A stretch of 64,000 nt of DNA from Rhodococcoides corynebacterioides NBRC 14404. GTDB lineage: Bacteria > Actinomycetota > Actinomycetes > Mycobacteriales > Mycobacteriaceae. The notes beneath the pieces were generated by a model. It ran no database searches. It saw nothing but the letters and a program-made list of their open reading frames with translations, and was not told the origin of the DNA. Shown here piece after piece: positions 17,372-24,813 of the stretch (its first letter is position 1; every line of letters begins with the position of its first letter). Location: positions 558,001-622,000 of the forward strand of contig NZ_BCWV01000002.1 in assembly GCF_001894765.1 (NCBI RefSeq), given 5' to 3'. Position numbers and translations under genes: made by a program.

Positions 17372-18130
17372 ATGACCGTTCTCGCTCCCCTCTCAGCGTT
17401 GTACGACGACCGGCCTCCGGCCCGCGCCGCGGGATTCACGACCCGCGCGTCGCGGGGAGCGACCCGGCTGGACGACCCTGCCAGCGGCACGACGCTCGTG
17501 ATGAGCACGCCCGCCATGGACCGCGCTCTGTGGGAGGAGTACCTCGATGCGGCGGATGCCTCCTACTCGCGGCACGGAGTGTCGGTGGCGCTGGACGCAG
17601 CACGGGTCCGCGACGGCCGGGACACCGCGGTGTTCTTCGCCGCGATCGATCGGTCCGGAACGGTCGTCGCCGGCGTGCGAGGGCAGGGCCCGTACCTGTC
17701 CGCGCAGCAGTCGCACGCGTTGGTCGAGTGGGAGGGCAACGCGGACCGACCGACGGTGGAGGCCCTGATCTCCGACCGGCTGCAGGACGGGGTGGTCGAG
17801 ATGAAGTCGGCCTTCGTCGGGACGAGCGCCGACTCGCCCGGCGCGCTGTCGGCTCTCCTGTCGCGCACCGCACTGCCCACCATGGTCTTCACCGGAGCGC
17901 GCTTCGTCATGGCGACGGCGGCCGACCACGTGCTGCGTCGTTGGGAGTCCGGCGGCGGCCGCGTCGTCGACTCCATCGCGCCCGCGGCCTACCCCGACGA
18001 TCGCTACCGCACCCGCATGATGTGGTGGGACCGGGACAGCCTCCACCGGGACGTCACCCCCGACGTGTGGAACCGCATCGCCACCGAGACCGAGGTGCTC
18101 ACCGGGCGGGACATCGTCCGGGCCGCCTGA
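17372..18130 (+). CDS. Unrecognised protein, possibly a GNAT-fold acyltransferase
   Basis: A 252-residue soluble protein I cannot name. Parts resemble the GNAT/acyl-homoserine-lactone-synthase fold: a strand DTAVFFAAIDRSGTVVAGVRGQGPY, then VVEMKSAFVG, and a C-terminal LPTMVFTGARFVMATAADHVLRRW followed by a YPDDRYRTRMMWWDR strand. In N-acyl amino acid synthases this layout binds an acyl donor. There is no signal peptide or membrane helix. The ATG at 17372 has AGGAG 6 nt upstream and a long regulatory-looking leader. It is convergent with the MFS gene of the metal-transport operon, with a 4-bp gap. The function is inferred weakly; the gene itself is solid. Confidence 0.7.
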   Translation: MTVLAPLSALYDDRPPARAAGFTTRASRGATRLDDPASGTTLVMSTPAMDRALWEEYLDAADASYSRHGVSVALDAARVRDGRDTAVFFAAIDRSGTVVAGVRGQGPYLSAQQSHALVEWEGNADRPTVEALISDRLQDGVVEMKSAFVGTSADSPGALSALLSRTALPTMVFTGARFVMATAADHVLRRWESGGGRVVDSIAPAAYPDDRYRTRMMWWDRDSLHRDVTPDVWNRIATETEVLTGRDIVRAA

Positions 18131-18134
18131 CCGG

Positions 18135-19427
18135 TCAGTTCCGCTCGAGGGCGTCGACGCGCGTCGCGACCGATCGCAGAATCGCGGCCGCCGCGAGGGG
18201 GAGCACGGCGGCGAGCAACCAGGGTGCGGCAGTGCCCATCGCGCTGTCGGGCACCGCGTCGACGACCGCGCCCAGCCCCGCCGACCCCACCAGGACGCCG
18301 ACGCCGCCGGCCGAGGCGAGGAATCCGTAGTACGCGCCGAGGGTGCGATCACCCGCCAGGACGGGCACGAGGTCGCGGGCGAACGGCATGGCGATCATCT
18401 GACCGAGGGTCAGCAGGACGACGAAGAGTGCCGGTCCGATCAACCCGACCCACCCGGTTCCCCCGATCATCGCGGCCACGCCGGCCACACCGAACGCCGC
18501 GGCCATGACGACGAACCCGACGGGGAGGATCGCCCGCAGCGGTCGACGACGGGTCGCGCGGGTGAGGGGCATCTGCGCCGCGACCACCAACAGCGACGAC
18601 GCCGCGAACAACCACCCGAGGGGCGCCTGCGAGCCCCACACCTGGTCGACCCGCAACGGCAACAGCAGATAGAGCTGGTTGTAGGCGATCAGCTGCACGC
18701 TGGTCGCGAGCGCGAAGACGAGGAACAGCCGGTTCCGCGCGACGATCCGCCAGTCCTCGAACCACGACGTCGTCGTCTCGGCCGGCCGACGCGCGGGCAG
18801 CATCACCGCGTGGGTGACGGTGACGGCCACGAACACCACCGCGGCGCACAGGCACGCCACGCGGAAGTCGACGAGCAGCAGCGCGGACCCGATCAGCGGT
18901 CCCGTGAAGGAACCGATCTGACCGCACACCGTGAACAGAGCGAACGCATCCAGTCGGCTCTGCCCACCCGCCTGCTCGCTGACCGACCCCTCCACCGCCA
19001 CAGCGGATTCCACGGCGGGGGAGAACAGCGCCGCCGCGACTCCGACCAGCACGGTGGCCACCAGGACGGCGACGAGGGAGTCCGCGAAGGCCAACCCGAC
19101 GAAGCCGACCACGCGAACGGTGCACCCCGTCAGGATCACCGGCCTGATGCCCACCCGATCGGCGAGCGTGCCCCCGAGGAAGAACAAACCCTGCTGCGAG
19201 AACGTGCGCACACCGAGGATCAGCCCGACCGTCGCCGCACCGAGTCCGAGATCGCCCGTCAGGTGCACCGACAGGTACGGCAGCACCATGAAGAATCCGA
19301 CGTTGAACGCGAGCTGCGTGAGCACGAGCAGGCGCACGGTGGCCGACGCGGCACGCAGATCGGCCACGGGAAGTGCACGCGCCCAGCGAGATCGGTGATG
19401 CGTGGACGGCACGGTACGAGCGATCAC
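18135..19427 (-). CDS. MFS transporter, last gene of the ABC/MFS operon
   Basis: A 430-residue MFS protein with about 12 membrane helices. The loop between helices 2 and 3 reads FFLGGTLADRVGIRPVI, the typical MFS motif A region. Its GTG overlaps the stop of the upstream permease gene (GTGA). It is therefore co-translated with a nickel/peptide-type ABC importer. That pairing (importer plus MFS exporter) matches the Cnt-type opine-metallophore systems, in which the MFS protein exports the metallophore. A function in export of a small molecule is inferred from this context. Confidence 0.82.
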   Translation of the reverse strand: MIARTVPSTHHRSRWARALPVADLRAASATVRLLVLTQLAFNVGFFMVLPYLSVHLTGDLGLGAATVGLILGVRTFSQQGLFFLGGTLADRVGIRPVILTGCTVRVVGFVGLAFADSLVAVLVATVLVGVAAALFSPAVESAVAVEGSVSEQAGGQSRLDAFALFTVCGQIGSFTGPLIGSALLLVDFRVACLCAAVVFVAVTVTHAVMLPARRPAETTTSWFEDWRIVARNRLFLVFALATSVQLIAYNQLYLLLPLRVDQVWGSQAPLGWLFAASSLLVVAAQMPLTRATRRRPLRAILPVGFVVMAAAFGVAGVAAMIGGTGWVGLIGPALFVVLLTLGQMIAMPFARDLVPVLAGDRTLGAYYGFLASAGGVGVLVGSAGLGAVVDAVPDSAMGTAAPWLLAAVLPLAAAAILRSVATRVDALERN

Positions 19428-21238
19428 GGCGTCGCGGCAACGGGGGTCGGCACGGCGCCCGACCCTACCGAAGCGCCCCCGCGTCCGGTGAACCACCGGC
19501 CGGGCGTTCCGGGCGCGGACGCGAGCGACGACGCGGCCACGGCGGTGACCGACACCAGCATCAACGACACCAGCGGTGCGGCAGCGACCCAGGGTGCGCG
19601 CTCGACCGCGGCGACACCGTCCGCGAGGACCAGTCCCCAGTCCGGACTCGGGGGCGTCGGGCCGAGCCCGAGGAAACCGAGGGCCGCGAGTGCCAGCGCC
19701 ACCCCCGGCAGTCGCAGCAGTGCGTGCCGGACGACGGTCGGGATCACCGCGGGCAGCACCGTCCCCCACAGAATGCGCCTGCGACTCGCCCCGAGCGCGG
19801 GCAGGACGGCCACGTACGGGCGGGCGCGGACCTCCGCGACGAGGGCGGCCGTGTGCGCGGCGAGCGGTGCCCAGGACACGAGCAGCACCGCCAGCGCGGC
19901 AGCGGCGGCGCTCGGGCCCCAGATGGAGGCGACGAGCACGCCGGTGACGACGGGCGGCGCGGCATTGGAGACCTCGATCGGTCCGACGAACACGCGGGGC
20001 GCACAGCCGAGCACCAGTCCGATCACGACGGCGGCCGCGAGCACGGCCAGCGACGTGCCGATCGTGCCGACGGCGCCGTGCGCGACGCGGGCCAGGACGT
20101 CGCGACCGGACGCGTCGGTGCCGAACGGGGCCGACGCCGAGGGCGGAGCGTACTTCGCCGTCGACGCGGCATAGGGGTCACGTGACCACCCCGCGACGAC
20201 GATCGCGAGAACGCCGAGGGCGCCGGCGACGGGGACGACGACGTGGCGCCGTCGGCGCACGAACCGAGCCGTGGGCACGGGGACCGCTGCGTCGTGGATC
20301 GACGCTCCGAGCAGAAGCCGCCGGACGACCGCGGCGGTGACGCCGAACGCGACGCTGACGAGGAGGAGCAGTACGACATCGGCCTGCAGGGCGGGCAGGT
20401 CCTGCGACCGGGCGTCGCCGAGCATCGTGCGGCCCAGACCGGGAATCGCGAAGACCTGTTCGACGGCGACGGCACCGCCCAGCAGGGCGACGGCCACGAG
20501 GGCCATCTGCGACGTGACCGCCGCGGTGGCACGCCGGAGAACGGCACCGGCCGTGCGACGACGCGAGATCCCGGCGGCGGTCCACGTGACCACCCAGTGT
20601 TCGGTGCACGCCGAGGACACCGCGTCGGCCAGCAGTCGGCCGAGAAGTCCGCCCGCCGGCAGGCCCAGGGCGAGCGCCGGGAGGATCGCCGACTGCGGTC
20701 CGGTCCACCCGTACGGCGGCAGCGCCAGATAGAGACTGCCGACGACCACGCCGACGGAGGCCAGCAGGAACTCCGGCGTCGAGGTCAGCGCGGCGGCGGC
20801 GAGGCCGGACGACCGCCGCGGCGCTCCCGTGACCCCGGCGCGCAGAGCCGGGGCGACGAGCGCGGCGGCGACGATCCCGGCGACGAGGGCGGCACACGCC
20901 ATCAAGGTCGCCGACACGCCGAGGGCGGCGACGGCTCCGGGCAGGACGTCGCGACCGGTGTTCCACGACGTTCCGAAGTCGCCGCGCACGACACCGCCGA
21001 GCCACCGCAGCATGATCGCCTCCGGTCCGTCGGCCAGTCCCAGGTCCGCGCGCACCGCGTCGAGCGCTTCCGCAGTGGGTTCCTGTTCCGCCGACCGCGC
21101 CCGGAGGATCGACAGAGCGGGGTCGCGATCGGACAGCCACGGCAGAAGGCCCACGACACCGAGGAGCGTCGCGGCGGTCAGGACCCGCGAGAGCGTGGCG
21201 ATCGGAGCCGTCGCTCCGCGCACGTGTCCGCCGGTCAC
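19424..21238 (-). CDS. Fused ABC transporter permease (DppB-DppC type)
   Basis: A 604-residue protein containing two permease domains that are usually separate genes. The first half resembles DppB/NikB: an N-terminal helix, ARSAEQEPTAEALDAVRADLGL, GDFGTSWNTGRDV, and an EAA-like loop near WTAAGISRRRTAGAVLRRA. The second half resembles DppC/NikC: FGTDASGRDVLARVAHG, the EAA-like region RPYVAVLPALGASRRRILWGTVLP, and LGFLGLGPTPPSPDWG. Together they form the membrane channel for the lipoprotein and two ATPases encoded upstream. The GTG start overlaps the lipoprotein stop (GTGA). Confidence 0.88.
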   Translation of the reverse strand: MTGGHVRGATAPIATLSRVLTAATLLGVVGLLPWLSDRDPALSILRARSAEQEPTAEALDAVRADLGLADGPEAIMLRWLGGVVRGDFGTSWNTGRDVLPGAVAALGVSATLMACAALVAGIVAAALVAPALRAGVTGAPRRSSGLAAAALTSTPEFLLASVGVVVGSLYLALPPYGWTGPQSAILPALALGLPAGGLLGRLLADAVSSACTEHWVVTWTAAGISRRRTAGAVLRRATAAVTSQMALVAVALLGGAVAVEQVFAIPGLGRTMLGDARSQDLPALQADVVLLLLVSVAFGVTAAVVRRLLLGASIHDAAVPVPTARFVRRRRHVVVPVAGALGVLAIVVAGWSRDPYAASTAKYAPPSASAPFGTDASGRDVLARVAHGAVGTIGTSLAVLAAAVVIGLVLGCAPRVFVGPIEVSNAAPPVVTGVLVASIWGPSAAAAALAVLLVSWAPLAAHTAALVAEVRARPYVAVLPALGASRRRILWGTVLPAVIPTVVRHALLRLPGVALALAALGFLGLGPTPPSPDWGLVLADGVAAVERAPWVAAAPLVSLMLVSVTAVAASSLASAPGTPGRWFTGRGGASVGSGAVPTPVAATP

Positions 21239-22722
21239 GACAGGGCGGTCTCGGACGTGATCAGGGCGCGCTCACGGGGGTCGCGGGCCACGTCGGAGAC
21301 TCGGCTCGACTCGCCCTGCATCACGCGCTCGTGCAGCATCGGCACCGCCGCGTCGCGCTCCAGGATCGACCGCTCGGCCTCGAGGATCGCCGACCGGCGG
21401 GCAGGACCGGGCTCGCTGGCGGCGGCGTCGGCAAGAGCGCGATCGACCGCCGGATCGCAGAACTGGGCGATGCCGAACGAGCCGTCACAGGCGAAGTCCG
21501 AATACAGGTACGCGGCGGGATCACCGGAGTCGAGGACGGTCGCGCGGGACAGCACGAAGGCGTCGAACGCACCCGCGAGGGCGTCGGCCTCGATGAACTG
21601 GTACTCACGAACGACCTGCTCGACGACGAACCCGCGGGCCTCGAGTGCCTGCTGCAGCAGCACCGCTACCTCGGGCAGTTCCGCCCGGTCGGTGAAGGTG
21701 GCGAGGGTGATGCGCCGTCCGGCAGGGTCTCCCGCCGGCGCGGGGGTGCGAGCCGGTCGGTCCTCGGACCACGGGATCGCGGGACCGAGCAGCCCGCGGG
21801 CGACGTCCGCGCGGCCCTCGTAGACCTGATCGACGATGCGGTCGGCGTCGACGGATTCCCGCGCGGCCGCCCGCATGGCCGGATCGGTGAACACCCCGGC
21901 GCGGTTGTTCAGGTACAGCGTGTTGGTCCGCGGCATCGGAACCTCGTGCACCAGAGCGGGATCGACCGACGCGGCCTGCGCCACCGGGACCGCCTCCACC
22001 ACGTCGGCGGTGCCGCTTCGCAGAGCGGCCACGCGGGCCGTCCCGTCCGGGACGAAGTCGACGTCGATGCCCGCGAGGCGAGCCGGCTCTCCCCAGTAGT
22101 CGTCGTTGCGGTCGAGGGTGGCGGTGGACGTTCCGTTCACGGCCGTGAGGACGAACGGGCCCGTGCCGTGACCGACGGGGTCCACCGGTCCGTCTCCGGC
22201 GTAGGCGGCGGGGGCGAGCACGGCGAGCTGTGGACTCGACAGTCGTTGCGGCACCAGCGGATCCGGAGTCGCGGTGGTGACCGCCACCGTGTCCTCGTCG
22301 ACCGCGTCGGCGGTGAGCTCCACCCCGTCGAGGATGCGCGGCTTGGGTGCCGCGGAGGTGGCCGCGCGCAGCATCGTCACCACGGAATCGGACGTGAGCG
22401 CGGACCCGTCGTGGAACCGCACGTCGGGGCGCAGGTCGAACGACCAGGTGCGGTCGTCCACCCGGTTCCACGCGACGGCCAGCGCGGGCTGCGCCTCACC
22501 GAGATCGTCGAGGGAGACCAGGGTTTCGGCCGTCGACCATCGAGACAGCTTGAACGCGTCGTCACTGAACGGGGACAGCGCCGACCGCGGCGGCTGCATC
22601 ATGGCCAGCCGCAGACGATCGTCGGAACCCGCCGGGGCGGCGGCCGAGAAGCAGCCCGCGAGCAGGGTTGCCGCGGCGCCGCCGGCGACGGTGGCGAGCA
22701 GGGGTCGGCGAAGCCGGACCAT
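21235..22722 (-). CDS. Substrate-binding lipoprotein of a nickel/peptide/opine-type ABC transporter
   Basis: A 495-residue family-5 solute-binding protein. It has a lipoprotein signal: basic MVRLRRP, a hydrophobic core, then the lipobox LLAGC with Cys24 as the lipid anchor. The mature part shows WSFDLRPDVRFHDGSALTSDSV, a hallmark of the DppA/NikA/CntA family, and NTLYLNNRAGVFTDPAMRAAAR. These proteins bind peptides, nickel chelates or opine-metal complexes. The metal-related neighbours here favour the last two, but the ligand cannot be read from sequence. The ATG at 22722 has AGGAG upstream. Confidence 0.88.
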   Translation of the reverse strand: MVRLRRPLLATVAGGAAATLLAGCFSAAAPAGSDDRLRLAMMQPPRSALSPFSDDAFKLSRWSTAETLVSLDDLGEAQPALAVAWNRVDDRTWSFDLRPDVRFHDGSALTSDSVVTMLRAATSAAPKPRILDGVELTADAVDEDTVAVTTATPDPLVPQRLSSPQLAVLAPAAYAGDGPVDPVGHGTGPFVLTAVNGTSTATLDRNDDYWGEPARLAGIDVDFVPDGTARVAALRSGTADVVEAVPVAQAASVDPALVHEVPMPRTNTLYLNNRAGVFTDPAMRAAARESVDADRIVDQVYEGRADVARGLLGPAIPWSEDRPARTPAPAGDPAGRRITLATFTDRAELPEVAVLLQQALEARGFVVEQVVREYQFIEADALAGAFDAFVLSRATVLDSGDPAAYLYSDFACDGSFGIAQFCDPAVDRALADAAASEPGPARRSAILEAERSILERDAAVPMLHERVMQGESSRVSDVARDPRERALITSETALS

Positions 22723-22748
22723 GGGTGACTCCTGGTGTCGGAAGGGGT

Positions 22749-22799
22749 GGTGACGTCGGTGACACAGGTGACGTCGGTGACCTGGACGGGACTGGACGG
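22749..22799. repeat. Short tandem duplications in the gap before the lipoprotein gene
   Basis: GGTGACGTCGGTGAC occurs at 22749-22763 and again at 22767-22781 (period 18). Immediately after, CTGGACGGG is repeated with period 10. The block lies in the 92-bp gap between the second ATPase gene and the lipoprotein gene. It may simply be slipped-strand duplication, or it may affect relative expression of the lipoprotein. Confidence 0.6.
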
Positions 22800-22814
22800 G
22801 TCGAACGAATCGGG

Positions 22815-23585
22815 TCAGCGGGCGGGAGTCGCGAGATCGAGGCGCGGGACCGCGGCGACGAGGGCGCGGGTGGTCGGGTGAGTCGGTGCGGTCAGCAGAT
22901 CGGTCACGGGGCCGTCGTCGACGACGCGTCCGTCCGCCATGACGAGCAGGCGCGTCGCGATCCGCGCCGCCACCGCGAGATCGTGCGTGACCAGAAGAAT
23001 CGCCGTGGCGGGGTCGAGGCGATCAAGAAGGGAGAGGACGACGTCGCGCGTGCCGCCGTCGAGCCCGCTCACGGGTTCGTCCGCCAGCAGGTAGCGCGGG
23101 CGGCAGGCGACGGCTCGGGCGAGGGCGACCCGTTGCTTCTGTCCGCCGGACAGCCGATCGATCCGCGCCGTGAGGATCGATCGTTCGAGGCCCACGGACT
23201 CCACCGCCTCGCGGGTGCGGGCTCGGCGATCGGTCGGAACGTCGAGCCAGCGCAACGGGGCGGACACCGCCGCGGCCACCGTGCTGCGCGGGTCGAGGGA
23301 TGCGCCGGGGTCCTGGGGAACGAACTGCACGTCCCGTCGGAACGGCCGCAGTCGGCGTGCCGATCCGGGGCGAACGGGCCGACCGTCCAGCGTGACGGTG
23401 CCGGCGTCCGGGGCGCGTAGCGCCAGGAGTGCACGCAGAACACTCGACTTGCCCGAGCCCGACGCGCCGACCACGGCGACACGATCGCCCGGTGCGAGCC
23501 GCAGCGTCACGTCGTCGACGGCGATCGTGGTGCCGTAGCGCACGCTCACCCCGGTGGCCGCGAGACCGGTCGTTCGCGGGTTCAC
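22815..23585 (-). CDS. ABC transporter ATP-binding protein (second of two)
   Basis: A 256-residue ATPase. It has Walker A GASGSGKSS, Q-loop VPQDPGASLDP, the ABC signature LSGGQKQR, Walker B YLLADEP, and H-loop LLVTHDL. This is the DppF/OppF class that pairs with a second ATPase in peptide and nickel importers. The GTG at 23585 overlaps the stop of the first ATPase (GTGA). A longer frame upstream encodes only Arg/Gly-rich antisense sequence. Confidence 0.9.
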   Translation of the reverse strand: MNPRTTGLAATGVSVRYGTTIAVDDVTLRLAPGDRVAVVGASGSGKSSVLRALLALRAPDAGTVTLDGRPVRPGSARRLRPFRRDVQFVPQDPGASLDPRSTVAAAVSAPLRWLDVPTDRRARTREAVESVGLERSILTARIDRLSGGQKQRVALARAVACRPRYLLADEPVSGLDGGTRDVVLSLLDRLDPATAILLVTHDLAVAARIATRLLVMADGRVVDDGPVTDLLTAPTHPTTRALVAAVPRLDLATPAR

Positions 23586-24364
23586 GAGGCGAGGGCAGCA
23601 GGATCGGGCGACGGTGTCGACAGGGCGCGGGCCCGCTCGACGAGGTCCGCGGTCACGGGGTGCGCCGGACGGGTGAGGACGTCGCGGACGGGGGCGTCCT
23701 CGACCACTCGCCCCGCGTCGAGCACCACGACGCGCGAGCAGAGCGCGGCGGCGATCGCGAGGTCGTGGGTGACGAACACGAGGCCGCGGCCTCGATCGGC
23801 GGCCGTCCGCACCGCGTCCACGACGATGCGTGCGCTGACGACGTCGAGCGCCGTGGTCGGCTCGTCGGCGACGAGGAGTGGAGTGTCGGAGGCCAGGGCG
23901 AGGGCGAGGCAGACGCGTTGGCGTTGGCCACCGGACAGTTCGGCGGGCCGGCGTGGGCCGATCACCGCCGGGTCGAGGTCCACGGCGCGGAGCACGGAAT
24001 CCGCTGCGGTGGTGCGGATCTCGAAATCCGAATGCCGTGCGCGCAGTGCGAGTTCCAGGTGGCGACGCACGGTGGTCACCGGTTCCAGTGCGGCAGCGGA
24101 GTCCTGGACGACCAGGGCGGCGCGCGCCCGCGCGGGTCGTCGGGCGATCGGCACGCCGGCCACCGGGATGTCGTTCACCCGGATCGATCCCCGCACCGTG
24201 AGATCGGGGGCGAGGCAGCCGGCGATCGCGGAGGCGGTGAGGGACTTGCCGGATCCGGACCGACCGACCAGAGCGACGCGTTCGCCGGCGGCGAGCGAGA
24301 ACGTCACGCCGGCCACGAGGGTGGTCCGGCCCGCCGAGACGGTCAGGTCGGTGACGTCCAGCAC
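23582..24364 (-). CDS. ABC transporter ATP-binding protein (first of two)
   Basis: A 260-residue ATPase of the DppD/OppD class. It has Walker A GRSGSGKSLTA, Q-loop VVQDSAAALEPVTTV, signature LSGGQRQRV, Walker B LLVADEPTTALD, and H-loop FVTHDLA. It leads the five-gene importer/MFS operon. The GTG at 24364 lies 58 bp downstream of a Zur-like palindrome, with GGAAGGA as its likely ribosome binding site. In-frame codons further upstream would run through that palindrome, so I rejected them. Confidence 0.88.
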   Translation of the reverse strand: MLDVTDLTVSAGRTTLVAGVTFSLAAGERVALVGRSGSGKSLTASAIAGCLAPDLTVRGSIRVNDIPVAGVPIARRPARARAALVVQDSAAALEPVTTVRRHLELALRARHSDFEIRTTAADSVLRAVDLDPAVIGPRRPAELSGGQRQRVCLALALASDTPLLVADEPTTALDVVSARIVVDAVRTAADRGRGLVFVTHDLAIAAALCSRVVVLDAGRVVEDAPVRDVLTRPAHPVTADLVERARALSTPSPDPAALAS

Positions 24365-24421
24365 GGGGAGGTGTCCTTCCGCAGATCGGGGCGAGGTCGG
24401 GGAGGTGGACCCACACGACAG

Positions 24422-24436
24422 TGACAATCGTTGTCG
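24422..24436. promoter_or_regulatory. Zur-like palindrome between importer and efflux operons
   Basis: TGACAATCGTTGTCG contains perfect GACAA/TTGTC arms around TCG. It fits the general form TGAnAATnnTTnTCA of actinobacterial Zur sites, with one end mismatch. It sits 58 bp before the ABC operon start and about 95 bp before the PacL-like start. On the minus strand a possible -10 (TACAGT, 24443-24438) abuts it, so bound repressor would block the importer operon. Assignment to Zur rather than another Fur-family regulator is inference. Confidence 0.45.
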
Positions 24437-24530
24437 ACTGTAGGGTGCGGTCGACGCCCGCGCAAACCAGGACGTGGGCCGGTACTGTGCGTCACGCGTT
24501 GTCGAGACCGTGTACGAGGAGGCGCTTGTC

Positions 24531-24812
24531 ATGTTGGGCCCGTTGATCGGCAAGGCGGCATCCACCGTCGTCACCGGCATGGTGGGAGTCGCCGCCTGGA
24601 ACGGCGTGAAGAAGGCCTACGACCGTGCACCGGTGCGCGAGGCCGCGGTGCGGGTCACCGAGGTCGGGCTGCGCGGCGTCCGCCGAGCCGAGGTGCGCGC
24701 CGAATCCGCTCGTCTCGCGATGTCCGACGTGGTCGCCGAGGCCAAGGACCGGATGGGCGAGGACGTGCGTCCGCCGTCGGCCGACGCCCGCGGGCACGGG
24801 CACGACCACTGA
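24531..24812 (+). CDS. PacL-like small membrane protein (DUF1490 type) with a His/Asp-rich tail
   Basis: A 93-residue protein with an N-terminal membrane-spanning segment (about residues 3-25, GKAASTVVTGMVGVAAWNG), a basic/helical middle, and a C-terminus ending GHGHDH. This matches mycobacterial PacL proteins, small partners of P-type metal ATPases whose C-terminal His/Asp motif binds zinc. It is followed after a single base by a CtpC-like ATPase gene, the same arrangement as pacL1-ctpC. The ATG at 24531 is preceded by GAGGAGG. Confidence 0.8.
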   Translation: MLGPLIGKAASTVVTGMVGVAAWNGVKKAYDRAPVREAAVRVTEVGLRGVRRAEVRAESARLAMSDVVAEAKDRMGEDVRPPSADARGHGHDH

Positions 24813-24813
24813 G

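Noticed and set aside
24625-24813. Longer start for the CtpC-like ATPase inside the PacL-like gene
   Set aside because: The added residues are Arg/Pro/Cys-rich and non-homologous. A GTG one base after the PacL-like stop gives the expected length.
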